Source: Variovorax paradoxus (GTDB lineage Bacteria > Pseudomonadota > Gammaproteobacteria > Burkholderiales > Burkholderiaceae_C). Taken from it: a stretch of DNA of 64,000 bases. The notes beneath the pieces were generated by a model. The model did not search any database, had not been told where the DNA came from, and saw nothing but the letters and a program-made list of their open reading frames with translations. Positions within the stretch are counted from its first letter, which is position 1. Each line of letters starts with the position of its first letter. Position numbers and translations under genes: made by a program. Location: the NCBI RefSeq assembly GCF_009498455.1, contig NZ_CP045644.1, forward strand, positions 620,001 through 684,000, read 5' to 3'. Positions 1 through 8,907 of this stretch are shown here, one piece after another.

Positions 1-481
1 CGGCCTTGCTCGCGCTGTAGGCGCTGGCGTTGGGGTTGCCTTCCTTGCCGGCGACCGAGGCGATGTTGACGATGCGACCGTGGCCCTGCTTTCGCATCTG
101 CCCCACCACCTCGCGGCAGCACAGGAACACGCCGTTGACGTTGACCTCCATCACCTGGCGCCAGTCGTCCACCGGGTAGTCCCACAGCTTGACGTTGGGC
201 CCGGTGATGCCCGCGCTGTTGACCAGCGCATCGATGCGCGGCGCGTGCGTGAGCGTGGCAGCCACGGCTTTCGCAACCGAGGGCTGCTGCGTCACGTCGA
301 CCTTCAGTGCGAAGGCTTTGGCACCGAGCGCTTCGGCCGCGCGCCCGGCGGCGGCCTCGTCGCGGTCCCACAAGGTGACGCTGCCGCCCGAGGCGACGAG
401 CCGCTGCGCGATGCCGAAGCCCAGCCCGGTGGCACCGCCGGTGACCACCGCATGGCGGCCTTCGAAATCGAGCCGGTTCAT
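1..481 (-). CDS. SDR family oxidoreductase, partial (C-terminus beyond window)
   Basis: This is the first 160 codons of a classical short-chain dehydrogenase/reductase; the C-terminus lies beyond base 1. The Rossmann cofactor motif TGGATGLG is at residues 14-21. The NSAG motif follows, and the catalytic Ser (NIASVAG) and Tyr-x3-Lys (YSASK) are both visible just before the cut. The ATG overlaps the stop of the upstream SDR gene by 4 bases (ATGA), so the two are probably translationally coupled and work in one pathway. By context it would oxidise or reduce an intermediate of the hydroxy-acid taken up by the adjacent TRAP system. The substrate cannot be read from the sequence. Confidence 0.9.
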   Translation of the reverse strand, partial: MNRLDFEGRHAVVTGGATGLGFGIAQRLVASGGSVTLWDRDEAAAGRAAEALGAKAFALKVDVTQQPSVAKAVAATLTHAPRIDALVNSAGITGPNVKLWDYPVDDWRQVMEVNVNGVFLCCREVVGQMRKQGHGRIVNIASVAGKEGNPNASAYSASKA

Positions 482-1212
482 ATCGTGATGCCGCCGTCGA
501 CGGTGAAGTACTGGCCGGTGGCGAAGATGGATTCGTCGCTGGCCAGGAACACCACCACCGGCGCGATCTCCTCGGCCTGCGCGAGCCGGCCCATCGGCTG
601 GCGCGCCACGAAGGCCTTGCGCGCGGCCTCGGGGTCGGCGTTGGCGTTGATGCGATCGCCCAGCGAGGGCGTGTCGACCGTGCCCGGGCACACGGCATTG
701 CAGCGGATGCCGCGTGCCACGTAGTCGGCCGCCACGCTCTTGGTGAGGCCGAGCACGGCCGCCTTGGTGGTGCCGTAGACAAAGCGGTTGGGCAGGCCCT
801 TCATGCTGGAGCACACGCTGGCCATGTTGATGATGCTGCCGCGCCCGGCCGCGAGCATGCCGGGCAGCACGGCCTGGATGGTCCACATCTGTGCGCGCAC
901 GTTGAGGCGGAAGGCGAAGTCGAGGTCGTCGTCGCTGGCCTGCTCGATGGTGCCGTTGTGCACCACGCCCGCGCAGTTGAACAGCACGTCGAGCGCGGGC
1001 AGCTGCGCCACGACCGCGCCGATGGCCGCCTTGTCGAGCACGTCGAGCTTCAGGGCCGTGACGTTCGCCACGCCGGCGTAGGCCGCCAGCAGCTGCTCGT
1101 TGACGTCGGTGGCCCACACGCGGGCGCCCTCGGCCGCGAGCGCCAGCACGCTCGCGCGGCCGATGCCCTGGCCTGCGGCGGTGACGAGCACGGTCTTTCC
1201 CTTCAATCTCAT
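478..1212 (-). CDS. SDR family oxidoreductase, 2-keto-3-deoxy-L-fuconate dehydrogenase/DHRS6-like
   Basis: A complete 244-residue SDR. The cofactor motif TAAGQGIG is at residues 11-18, Asp36 after the second strand favours NAD over NADP, and the catalytic residues are Ser132, Tyr146 and Lys150. The sequence resembles the DHRS6/BDH2 and 2-keto-3-deoxy-L-fuconate dehydrogenase group, which oxidises short hydroxy or keto acids. The ATG at 1212 was chosen because AGGAGA lies just upstream and the SDR fold begins immediately; a longer reading to 1278 adds only an unrelated proline-rich stretch. It is divergent from the GntR regulator and shares its operator region. The exact substrate is inferred from family resemblance only. 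Confidence 0.9.
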   Translation of the reverse strand: MRLKGKTVLVTAAGQGIGRASVLALAAEGARVWATDVNEQLLAAYAGVANVTALKLDVLDKAAIGAVVAQLPALDVLFNCAGVVHNGTIEQASDDDLDFAFRLNVRAQMWTIQAVLPGMLAAGRGSIINMASVCSSMKGLPNRFVYGTTKAAVLGLTKSVAADYVARGIRCNAVCPGTVDTPSLGDRINANADPEAARKAFVARQPMGRLAQAEEIAPVVVFLASDESIFATGQYFTVDGGITI

Positions 1213-1295
1213 GGTCGGTGTCTCCTGGGGGTTCGCAAGTGCGAGGGGTGGATTCGGGTTAGGCCCGATGGGTGACATGTGTGAATCGCCGTATT

Positions 1296-1331
1296 CTGAA
1301 TTGGCCTTACCACTTGTCCAATTCAGGACAA
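1296..1331. promoter_or_regulatory. Candidate GntR/FadR-type operator between the divergent SDR and regulator genes
   Basis: A perfect 9-bp inverted repeat, CTGAATTGG and CCAATTCAG, is separated by 13 bases (1296-1304 and 1318-1326). Overlapping its right half is a second inverted repeat, TTGTCC-N6-GGACAA (1314-1331). The TTGTC/GACAA half-sites resemble those of FCD-type GntR regulators. It sits in the only divergent gap of the catabolic island, so autoregulation and control of the SDR arm are the likely roles. Confidence 0.6.
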
Positions 1332-1376
1332 CCCTTAAGCCGATCCACCGCCTCGCCCGCCACCCGCCCTGCTCCC

Positions 1377-2084
1377 GTGCCGCTCCAGACCGTCGAACCC
1401 CAACGCCTCTATCGCCAGATTGCCGACCAGCTCCGCGGGCTGATCGCCAAGGGCGAGTTCGACGTGGGCGCGCGCCTGCCCGCCGAGCGCGACCTCGCCA
1501 AGCAGCTCGGCGTGAGCCGTCCCTCGGTGCGCGAAGCGCTCATTGCGCTCGAGGTCGAGGGCTGGGTCGAGGTGCGCACCGGCTCGGGCGTGTACGTGCT
1601 CGACCGCTCGCACCGCGCCAGCGCGCCGGTGGCGCCCACCGAATGGGGGCCGCTGGAGCTGATCCGCGCGCGCCGCGTGATCGAGGGCGAGACCGCCGCC
1701 ATCGCCGCCCTCTCGGGCAAGCGCAAGGACGTGGACGCGATGACGCGCGCCATCGCCACCATGCGCGAGATGGCCGACCGCAACGTCATGCCGCTGGACG
1801 GCGACCGCGCCTTTCACCTGGCCATCGTCAACGCCGGCGGCAACGTGGTGCTGGTGGAAACGGTGCAGGGCTTCTGGGATTCGCGCCGCGGGCCGATCTT
1901 CACGCGGCTGGGCGGCTACTTCGAGACCGTGACCTCGTGGCGCGCCGCCATCGCCGAGCACGAGGCGATTCGCGATGCCATTGCCGCACGCGACGCGGAG
2001 ACCGCGCGCACCGCGATGCACGCGCACATGGACAACTCGCACCACCGTTTCAGCGCGAGCTGGCGCCGCGCCAAGCCCGCCTGA
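1377..2084 (+). CDS. FadR-type GntR transcriptional regulator (FCD domain)
   Basis: A 235-residue regulator, counted from the GTG at 1377. An N-terminal winged helix covers about residues 8-70, including the ARLPAERDLAKQLGVSRPSVREAL region typical of FadR. It is followed by an all-helical FCD ligand domain. The metal-binding pattern of FCD is present: Asp and His in the DGDRAFH segment, His in EHEAI and His in the MHAHMDN helix. A start at GTG 1272 is open in the same frame but would place the palindrome at 1296-1331 inside the coding sequence and add about 35 residues without homology, so 1377 is preferred; no clear ribosome site decides it. It leads the plus-strand transport and catabolic genes and probably represses both arms until a carboxylate ligand binds. 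Confidence 0.88.
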   Translation: MPLQTVEPQRLYRQIADQLRGLIAKGEFDVGARLPAERDLAKQLGVSRPSVREALIALEVEGWVEVRTGSGVYVLDRSHRASAPVAPTEWGPLELIRARRVIEGETAAIAALSGKRKDVDAMTRAIATMREMADRNVMPLDGDRAFHLAIVNAGGNVVLVETVQGFWDSRRGPIFTRLGGYFETVTSWRAAIAEHEAIRDAIAARDAETARTAMHAHMDNSHHRFSASWRRAKPA

Positions 2085-2131
2085 TTTCTCGCCAGCATTC
2101 CTGCCCATTAACTACAACGGAGACAAGCCAC

Positions 2132-3139
2132 ATGATCAGCAGCAAGAACAGCAAACGCACCGCCCTCAAGGCCCTGGCCGCCTGCGCCCTCGCAGCCGGC
2201 GCGCTCGGCGTGACGGGCATCGCCAGCGCACAGACCAAGCTCAAGTGGGCCCACGTGTACGAGACCTCGGAGCCCTTCCACAAGTACTCGGTGTGGGCCG
2301 GCGACGAGATCAAGAAGCGCACCAACGGCCGCTACGAGGTGCAGGTGTTCCCGGCCTCCACGCTCGGCAAGGAAGCCGACATCAACCAGGGCCTCACGCT
2401 GGGCACGGTCGACATCATTCTGTCGGGCGCGAGCTTCGCGGGGCGCACCTACACGCCGCTGGCGATCTCGTACTTCCCGTTCATCTTCCGCGACGCCGAG
2501 CACCAGCTCAAGTACGCCAAGAGCGACGTGTTCAAGGAGCTCGCCAAGGGCTACGACGACAAGAGCGGCAACCACATCACGGCGCTGAGCTACTACGGCG
2601 CGCGCCACGTCACCTCGAGCGCCGCGCGGCCCGTGGCCAAGCCCGAGGACATGAAGGGCCTGAAGATCCGCGTGCCCGACGCACCGGCCTACCTGGCGTT
2701 CCCGAAATCGCTGGGCGCCAACCCGACGCCGATCGCCTTTGCCGAGGTGTACCTGGCGCTGCAGAACAACACGGTCGATGCGCAGGAGAACCCGCTGCCG
2801 ACCATCGAGGCCAAGAAGTTCTTCGAGGTGCAGAAGAACATCTCGCTCACCGGCCACATCGTCGACTCGCTGCTCACCATCACCTCGGGCCAGCTGTGGA
2901 CCAAGCTCTCGGCCGAAGACAAGAAGATCTTCACCGAGGTGATGCAGGAAGCCGCTGAGAAAACCGGCCGCGAAATCATCGCGTCGGAAGCCCGCCTGGT
3001 GGAAGAGTTCAAGAAGAAGGGCAACAACGTGATCACGGTCGACAAGAACGCGTTCCGTGAAGCGGTGCTGAAAGCCACCAAGCCGACGGATCAAGGCTAC
3101 CGCCAGCAGGACTACGACCGCATCCTGGCCATCAAGTAA
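2132..3139 (+). CDS. TRAP transporter substrate-binding protein (DctP family)
   Basis: A 335-residue periplasmic binding protein. A signal peptide is clear: basic residues, then an alanine-leucine core, ending at the ASA/Q cleavage site near residue 33. The mature part has the DctP fold with the conserved KIRVP segment, whose Arg normally binds the substrate carboxylate, and the DAQENPLPTI segment. It captures an organic acid and hands it to the membrane subunits encoded just downstream (11 bases to DctQ). The GGAG of ACGGAGAC lies 8 bases before the ATG. The substrate is probably a sugar acid or hydroxy acid, judged from the neighbouring dehydratase and dehydrogenases. Confidence 0.95.
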   Translation: MISSKNSKRTALKALAACALAAGALGVTGIASAQTKLKWAHVYETSEPFHKYSVWAGDEIKKRTNGRYEVQVFPASTLGKEADINQGLTLGTVDIILSGASFAGRTYTPLAISYFPFIFRDAEHQLKYAKSDVFKELAKGYDDKSGNHITALSYYGARHVTSSAARPVAKPEDMKGLKIRVPDAPAYLAFPKSLGANPTPIAFAEVYLALQNNTVDAQENPLPTIEAKKFFEVQKNISLTGHIVDSLLTITSGQLWTKLSAEDKKIFTEVMQEAAEKTGREIIASEARLVEEFKKKGNNVITVDKNAFREAVLKATKPTDQGYRQQDYDRILAIK

Positions 3140-3150
3140 GCGACGCGGCC

Positions 3151-3708
3151 ATGACCGAACAGAAGATCATCGACGACGAGGGCCACTTCCATGCGGAGGA
3201 CGAAGTGGTCGACCTGTCGGACACCATCGCCGAGGGCTGGCTTTCGCTGGCCCTCTTCTGGATGCTGGGCCTGACGGTGTTCTACCAGTTCGTCACGCGC
3301 TATGTGATGAACGACTCGGCCGCCTGGACGGAAGAAGTGGCGCGCTACCTGCTCATCGGCGTGGTCTTCGTCGGCGCGGCGATCGGTGTGGCGAAGAACA
3401 ACCAGATCCAGGTCGACTTCTTCTACCGTCACATGCCGCGCGCGATGGGCCGCCTGCTCTCGATGGCCGTGGACGTGCTGCGCACCGCCTTCTTCGTCGC
3501 GGCCGTCGTCATGACGGTGCAGATGATGATGAAGATCGGCAACCAGACGCGCATGACGCTCGTCGACCTGCCGATGAACGTGGTGTACGCGCTGTGCGTG
3601 TTCGGCTTCGCCGCGATGGCGTGGCGTTCGCTGCAGGTGCTGCGCATCCACTGGCAGCGCGGCTACAGCGTGCTCGAACAACCCGAATCCACTCTGCGCG
3701 ACCGCTGA
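3151..3708 (+). CDS. TRAP transporter small permease subunit (DctQ family)
   Basis: A 185-residue inner-membrane protein with four predicted hydrophobic segments (about residues 30-50, 65-85, 108-128 and 143-163). The family-typical motif with FVTRYV and W-T-E-E-V-A-R-Y-L lies between the first two. The N-terminus is acidic and cytoplasmic. The small subunit stabilises and couples the large DctM subunit in sodium-driven organic acid uptake. The gene lies between dctP- and dctM-type genes in the usual order. The substrate is set by DctP and cannot be told from this protein. Confidence 0.94.
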   Translation: MTEQKIIDDEGHFHAEDEVVDLSDTIAEGWLSLALFWMLGLTVFYQFVTRYVMNDSAAWTEEVARYLLIGVVFVGAAIGVAKNNQIQVDFFYRHMPRAMGRLLSMAVDVLRTAFFVAAVVMTVQMMMKIGNQTRMTLVDLPMNVVYALCVFGFAAMAWRSLQVLRIHWQRGYSVLEQPESTLRDR

Positions 3709-3759
3709 CGCGGACCCCTCCGCCACACAGACGCAGGCGCGGTCCTGCGACACAACCCC

Positions 3760-5157
3760 ATGCTGAAAATCATCTTCCTGTTCTTCATGGCCGGCGGCAT
3801 CCCCGTGGCCGTTGCCATGGCCGGCGCCTCGCTGGTCTACATCCTCGTGAGCGACAGCACGCTGCCGCCGTTCGTGGTGATCCACCGCATGGTGAGCGGC
3901 ATCGACAGCTTTCCGCTGCTGGCCGTGCCCTTCTTCATCCTGGCCGGCAACCTGATGAACAACGCCGGCATCACCACGCGCATCTACAACTTCGCGCTGG
4001 CGCTGGTGGGCTGGCTCAAGGGCGGCCTGGGCCACGTGAACGTGCTGGGCTCGGTGATCTTCGCGGGCATGAGTGGCACGGCCATTGCCGATGCGGCCGG
4101 CCTGGGCACCATCGAGATCAAGGCCATGAAGGAACACGGCTACTCCACCGAATTCGCGGTGGGCGTGACGGCCGCCTCGGCCACGCTGGGCCCGATCATT
4201 CCGCCGAGCCTGCCCTTCGTGATCTACGGAATGATGGCCAACGTGTCGGTGGGCGCGCTGTTTCTCGCGGGCCTGCTGCCGGGCGTGATGATGGCCGTGC
4301 TGATGATGCTCACGGTGGCCTATTACGCGCACAAGAACAAGTGGGGCGCCGACGTCAAGTTCTCGCGCACGCGCCTGTTCAAGGCACTGATGGAGCTGGT
4401 CGTGGTGATCGGCTGGCCGATGCTGCTGTGGCTGCTGGTGGCCAAGCTGGGCACGCCGCCGCAGCTCACGGTGTTCGCGGGGCTGGCCTCGCTCTTCGTG
4501 CTCGACAAGATCTTCAGCTTCGAGGCGCTGCTGCCCATCATGACGCCGGTGCTGCTCATCGGCGGCATGACCACGGGCCTGTTCACGCCCACCGAAGGCG
4601 CCATTGCGGCCTGCGTGTGGGCCATGATCCTGGGCTTCGCGTGGTACCGCACGCTCTCGTGGAAGATGTTCATCAAGGTCTGCCTGGACACCATCGAGAC
4701 CACGAGCACGGTGCTGTTCATCGTGGCGGCGGCCTCGATCTTCGGCTGGATGCTCACGGCCACGGGCGTCACCACCGACATCGCCGCGTGGGTGCTGAGC
4801 TTCACCAAGGAGGCGTGGGTGTTCCTGCTGCTGGCCAACCTGCTGATGCTGTTCGTGGGCTGTTTCCTGGAACCGACGGCGGCCATCACCATCCTCGTGC
4901 CGATCCTGCTGCCCATTGCGACGCAGCTCGGCGTGGACCCGATTCACTTCGGCCTCGTGATGGTGCTCAACCTCATGATCGGCCTGCTGCACCCACCGAT
5001 GGGCATGGTGCTGTTCGTGCTGGCGCGCGTGGCGGGCCTGAGCTTCGAGCGCACGACGATGGCCATCCTGCCCTGGCTGGTGCCGCTGCTTCTGAGCCTG
5101 GGCCTCATCACCTACATGCCCAAGCTCGTGCTGTGGCTGCCCAAGATGTTCTATTGA
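3760..5157 (+). CDS. TRAP transporter large permease subunit (DctM family)
   Basis: A 465-residue inner-membrane protein with many hydrophobic helices. It carries DctM hallmarks: the VPFFILAGNLM segment near the start, GMSGTAIADAAGLGTIEIKAM around residue 110, and the TLGPIIPPSLPFVIYG and FTPTEGAI re-entrant segments. It forms the ion-coupled translocation channel with DctQ. It is slightly longer than the usual 425-430 residues because of an insert around residues 240-280. The next gene begins 2 bases after its stop, so transport and dehydration are in one transcript. Confidence 0.95.
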   Translation: MLKIIFLFFMAGGIPVAVAMAGASLVYILVSDSTLPPFVVIHRMVSGIDSFPLLAVPFFILAGNLMNNAGITTRIYNFALALVGWLKGGLGHVNVLGSVIFAGMSGTAIADAAGLGTIEIKAMKEHGYSTEFAVGVTAASATLGPIIPPSLPFVIYGMMANVSVGALFLAGLLPGVMMAVLMMLTVAYYAHKNKWGADVKFSRTRLFKALMELVVVIGWPMLLWLLVAKLGTPPQLTVFAGLASLFVLDKIFSFEALLPIMTPVLLIGGMTTGLFTPTEGAIAACVWAMILGFAWYRTLSWKMFIKVCLDTIETTSTVLFIVAAASIFGWMLTATGVTTDIAAWVLSFTKEAWVFLLLANLLMLFVGCFLEPTAAITILVPILLPIATQLGVDPIHFGLVMVLNLMIGLLHPPMGMVLFVLARVAGLSFERTTMAILPWLVPLLLSLGLITYMPKLVLWLPKMFY

Positions 5158-5159
5158 CC

Positions 5160-6686
5160 ATGACCCCCTACATCCGACTCCATCCCGCCGACGACGTCGT
5201 CATCGCGCGCTCGCAACTGCTCGGCGGCACGCTCGTCGAGAACGTGGCCGTGCGCGGCCTGATTCCTCCGGGACACAAGGTCGCCATGCGCGCCATTGCG
5301 CAAGGCGAACCGGTGCGCCGCTACAACCAGATCATCGGCTTCGCGAGCAAGCCCATCGCCGCCGGCGAGCACGTGCACACGCAGAACCTGGACATGGGCC
5401 CGGACAAGGGCGACTTCGAGCGCGACTACGCCTTCGGTGCCGATGTGAAGCCTGCGCCCGCCAAGCGTGAAGCGACGTTCATGGGCATCAAACGCGCCGA
5501 CGGCCGCGTGGCCACGCGCAACTACATCGGCGTGCTGACCAGCGTGAACTGCTCGGCCACGGCCGCACGCGCCATTGCCGATCACTTCTCGCGCAAGACC
5601 AATCCACAGGCGCTCGCGGCGTTCCCGAACGTCGACGGCATCGTCGCGCTGACGCACGGCACGGGCTGCGGCATGGACACGCAGGGCATCGGCATGCAGA
5701 TCCTGGAGCGCACGCTCACGGGCTACGCCACGCACCCGAACTTCGCGGGCGTGCTCGTGGTCGGGCTCGGCTGCGAAGCCAACCAGATCAACGCGTGGCT
5801 CGCAACGGGACACCTGGCCGAAGGCGAGAACTTTCGCACCTTCAACATCCAGGACACGGGCGGCACGCGCAAGACGGTCGAGAAAGGCGTGGCGCTCATC
5901 AACGAGATGCTGCCGCGCGCCAACGCAGTGAAGCGCGAGCCGTGCAGCGCCGCGCACATCACCATCGGGCTGCAGTGCGGCGGCTCCGACGGCTATTCGG
6001 GCATCAGCGCGAACCCGGCGCTGGGCGCCGCGGTCGACCTGCTGGTGGCCCATGGCGGCACGGCCATCCTCAGCGAGACGCCCGAGGTGTACGGCGCCGA
6101 GCACTTGCTCACGCGCCGCGCGGTGAAGCGCGAGGTCGGCCAGAAGCTCGTGGACCGCATCAAGTGGTGGGAGCACTACACCGAGATCAACGAGGGCGAG
6201 ATGAACAACAACCCCTCGCCGGGCAACAAGGCGGGCGGGCTCACGACCATCCTCGAAAAATCACTGGGCGCGGTCGCCAAGGGCGGCACCAGCAACCTCG
6301 AGGCGGTGTACGAGTACGCCGAGCCCGTCACCGCGCACGGCTTCGTCTACATGGACACGCCGGGCTACGACCCGGTGAGCGCCACGGGCCAGGTGGCGGG
6401 CGGCGCGAACCTGATCTGCTTCACGACCGGACGCGGTTCGGCCTATGGTTGCGCGCCCTCGCCTTCGCTCAAGCTCGCGACCAACTCGGCGCTGTGGCAG
6501 CGGCAGGAAGAAGACATGGACATCAACTGCGGCGAGATCGTGGACGGCACGGCCTCGATTGCGGAGATGGGCCAGCGCATCTTCGAGCTGGTGCTGGCCA
6601 CCGCGTCGGGCGCGCAGTCGAAGAGCGAGCAGCACGGCTACGGGCAGAACGAGTTCGTGCCGTGGCAGGTCGGCGCGGTGATGTGA
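5160..6686 (+). CDS. UxaA/altronate dehydratase family protein (SAF domain plus catalytic domain)
   Basis: A 508-residue enzyme combining an N-terminal SAF domain (about residues 8-85) with the large UxaA/GarD catalytic domain. Motifs seen include GCGMDTQG, GLGCEANQ, QCGGSDGYSG, NPSPGNKAGGLTTILEKSLG and a C-terminal GRGSAYGC segment; the Cys and His residues bind iron or another metal. Known members dehydrate altronate or galactarate, or, as split SuyAB subunits, remove sulfite from sulfolactate. Its length matches E. coli UxaA (about 495 residues). Followed by an Ldh-family dehydrogenase, it could act on a sugar acid or on a sulfolactate-like compound. The sequence alone does not decide between these. 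Confidence 0.9.
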   Translation: MTPYIRLHPADDVVIARSQLLGGTLVENVAVRGLIPPGHKVAMRAIAQGEPVRRYNQIIGFASKPIAAGEHVHTQNLDMGPDKGDFERDYAFGADVKPAPAKREATFMGIKRADGRVATRNYIGVLTSVNCSATAARAIADHFSRKTNPQALAAFPNVDGIVALTHGTGCGMDTQGIGMQILERTLTGYATHPNFAGVLVVGLGCEANQINAWLATGHLAEGENFRTFNIQDTGGTRKTVEKGVALINEMLPRANAVKREPCSAAHITIGLQCGGSDGYSGISANPALGAAVDLLVAHGGTAILSETPEVYGAEHLLTRRAVKREVGQKLVDRIKWWEHYTEINEGEMNNNPSPGNKAGGLTTILEKSLGAVAKGGTSNLEAVYEYAEPVTAHGFVYMDTPGYDPVSATGQVAGGANLICFTTGRGSAYGCAPSPSLKLATNSALWQRQEEDMDINCGEIVDGTASIAEMGQRIFELVLATASGAQSKSEQHGYGQNEFVPWQVGAVM

Positions 6687-6758
6687 GGCCCGCGCAGCCC
6701 ATGCCCGCCCCGCCCCTTCGGCTACGCCATCCCATTGAACGCACGAGGAGCCTGATCC

Positions 6759-7817
6759 ATGTCCAGAACACTGCCGGCCGACGGCCTGCAAACCAATGTC
6801 GCCCGCATCCTCGAAGCGGCGGGCAGCAGCGCCGCCGAGGCACAGCAAGTGGCCGCCAACCTCGTGCTGGCCAACCTGAGCGGCCACGACTCGCACGGCG
6901 TGGGCATGCTGCCGCGCTACATCGACGCCGTGGCCGAGGGTGGACTGAAGCCCAACGCCTCAGTGAAGGTCAACCTCAACATCGGCACGCTGATGGGCCT
7001 GGACGGCCAGCACGGCTACGGGCAGATCGTCGGCGTGCAGGCGATGGAACTCGGCATTGCGCGCGCGAAGCAGCACGGCAGCTGCATCTTCACGCTCGCG
7101 AACGCGCACCACCTGGGGCGCATCGGGCATTTCGCCGAGATGGCGACGGCGCAGGGGCTGGTGGCGATGCACTTCGTCAACGTGCTCTCGCGGCCCGTGG
7201 TGGCGCCCTGGGGCGGCGGCGACGGGCGCTTCGGCACCAACCCGTGCTGCATCGGCATTCCGCTCGCGGGCGCCGAGCCCTTCGTGCTCGACTACGCCAC
7301 CAGCCGCGTGGCGCAGGGCAAGATGCGCGTGGCCCACAACAAGGGCGAGCAGGTGCCCGACGGCTACCTCATCGACAAAAACGGCGCGCCCACCAACGAC
7401 CCGGGCGTGGTCGTGGTGCCGCAGGGCAACGGCCTGTTCGGCGCGCTCATGACCTTCGGCGAGCACAAGGGCTACGGCATGGCCGTCGCCTGCGAGCTGC
7501 TGGGTGGTGCGCTCACGGGCGGCGGCACCTGGCACCGGCCTGCGGACACGGCACGCACGGTGCTCAACGGCATGCTGACGGTGCTGATCGACCCCGTGAA
7601 GCTCGGCACGCAGAAGGCTTTCGATGACGAGGCGCGCGAGTTCATCGACTGGCTGCGGCAAAGCCCGCCGGGCCAGGGCTTTGAGGCCGTGCAGATCGCG
7701 GGCGAGCCCGAGCGCCAGGCGCGCGCGGCACGCCGGCGCGACGGGGTGTGGATCGATGACGCGACCTGGGGCGAGATCGTCGCCGCCGGTGCGAAGGTGG
7801 GCGTGGCCGTCGCCTAA
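6759..7817 (+). CDS. Ldh family NAD(P)-dependent oxidoreductase (malate/L-sulfolactate dehydrogenase type)
   Basis: A 352-residue member of the Ldh_2 family, which is unrelated to classical lactate dehydrogenase and includes YlbC/AllD, ComC and DpkA-type enzymes. Family features are visible: SGHDSHGVGMLPRYI near residue 45, the AHHLGRIGHFAE segment with the catalytic His around residue 115, and the cofactor-binding loop ending in TSRVAQGKMRVA. It oxidises a 2-hydroxy acid or reduces a 2-keto acid. A GAGGAG sequence stands before the ATG. It closes the plus-strand operon and its end overlaps the convergent EamA gene by 4 bases. Confidence 0.9.
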   Translation: MSRTLPADGLQTNVARILEAAGSSAAEAQQVAANLVLANLSGHDSHGVGMLPRYIDAVAEGGLKPNASVKVNLNIGTLMGLDGQHGYGQIVGVQAMELGIARAKQHGSCIFTLANAHHLGRIGHFAEMATAQGLVAMHFVNVLSRPVVAPWGGGDGRFGTNPCCIGIPLAGAEPFVLDYATSRVAQGKMRVAHNKGEQVPDGYLIDKNGAPTNDPGVVVVPQGNGLFGALMTFGEHKGYGMAVACELLGGALTGGGTWHRPADTARTVLNGMLTVLIDPVKLGTQKAFDDEAREFIDWLRQSPPGQGFEAVQIAGEPERQARAARRRDGVWIDDATWGEIVAAGAKVGVAVA

Positions 7818-8701
7818 GCTCGCCGCGCGGCGTTGCGCGACTTCTGGCTCAGCACGAGTGCGATGCCGCCGAGGATCGCCACCGATGCAAGCGCCAGCCG
7901 CGGCGTGATCGCCTCCGACAGGAACAGCACGCCGCCGAACGCCGCCAGCAGCGGCACCGACAGCTGCACCGTGGCCGCACGCAACGCCGACAGGCGGCCC
8001 AGCGCCGCGTACCAGACGACGTAGCCGAGCCCCGACGTCAGCGCGCCGGAGGCCACGGCCAGCGCGATGGCGCGCGCATCGGCATGCGCGCGCGTGGCGA
8101 ACACCAGGCTCAGTGCAAACGCCATCGGCACCGCGCGCAAAAAGTTGCGCGCGGTTGCGGCCAGCGGGTCGGCCACGCCCCGGCCGCGCAGCGAATACAC
8201 GCCCCACGCCACGCCCGCCACCGCCATCAGCACGGCGCCCAGCAGCGGCGGCGCGGCAACACCCGGCGACACGAGGTAGACGAGTCCGGCCGCCGCAAGG
8301 ACAAAGCCGAACCAAGCCAGCACCCCGAAGCGCTCGCCGCCACCCAGGCCCGCGCCCAGCATCGTGAGCTGCACCGCGCCGAAGAGGATCAGCGCGCCCG
8401 TGCCCGCGGACAGGCTCAGGTAGGCGAAGGAGAAGAACGCGACGTACGCGAACAGCATGACGGCGGGGAGCCAGCTGGTGCGTCCTAGCGCGGACGGCTG
8501 CGCCCGGAAGCGCACGACGAGCGCCAGCGTGATCGCGCCGGACGCGAGCCGGATGCTGCCGAAGCTGGCCGGGTCGATGCCGCCGTGTTGCAGCGCGAGT
8601 CGGCACAGCAGCGAGTTGGCCGCGAACGCGACCATGGCGATCGCGGTGAGCGCGACGACGTGCAGAAGAAGGGCCGGGCGGGCAGCGGCGGCGTCAGACA
8701 T
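7814..8701 (-). CDS. EamA/DMT family transporter
   Basis: A 295-residue membrane protein with ten hydrophobic segments arranged as two five-helix repeats, as in the drug/metabolite transporter superfamily. The first repeat begins with FAANSLLCRLAL and the second contains GVAWGVYSLRG. Such proteins usually export amino acids, sugars or small metabolites across the inner membrane. It stands alone between the catabolic island and slmA, and its stop overlaps the convergent dehydrogenase gene. The substrate is not identifiable. Confidence 0.9.
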   Translation of the reverse strand: MSDAAAARPALLLHVVALTAIAMVAFAANSLLCRLALQHGGIDPASFGSIRLASGAITLALVVRFRAQPSALGRTSWLPAVMLFAYVAFFSFAYLSLSAGTGALILFGAVQLTMLGAGLGGGERFGVLAWFGFVLAAAGLVYLVSPGVAAPPLLGAVLMAVAGVAWGVYSLRGRGVADPLAATARNFLRAVPMAFALSLVFATRAHADARAIALAVASGALTSGLGYVVWYAALGRLSALRAATVQLSVPLLAAFGGVLFLSEAITPRLALASVAILGGIALVLSQKSRNAARRA

Positions 8702-8907
8702 GGCGCGCCCCAGGCGGTCGACGGCCGCGGCTGCGCGGGCTGCGGGAAGGACAAGCGCTCATGCGAACCTCCGATCAGAGGTCATGCGAAACGGGCTTGT
8801 CACCGCGGCACCGCGTGGCGGCAAGGCAAGAATTCATCGTACGCGCCGCAAGAGGCTGCGTCGAGTTCGGCATGCGGTGGCGGACCGGCGGGGAGCCGGC
8901 CGATCCA

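Noticed and set aside
1272..1376. Upstream GTG start of the GntR regulator
   Set aside because: It would add 35 residues without homology and place a strong palindrome inside the coding sequence.
3112..4992. Long minus-strand open frame over the TRAP permease genes
   Set aside because: The product is a low-complexity His/Arg/Gln string, while the plus-strand DctQ and DctM proteins are clear.
7814..8701. Possible amino acid exporter assigned to the TRAP catabolic island
   Set aside because: The EamA gene is convergent with the island and shares only a 4-base overlap at the stops, so there is no support for a common function.
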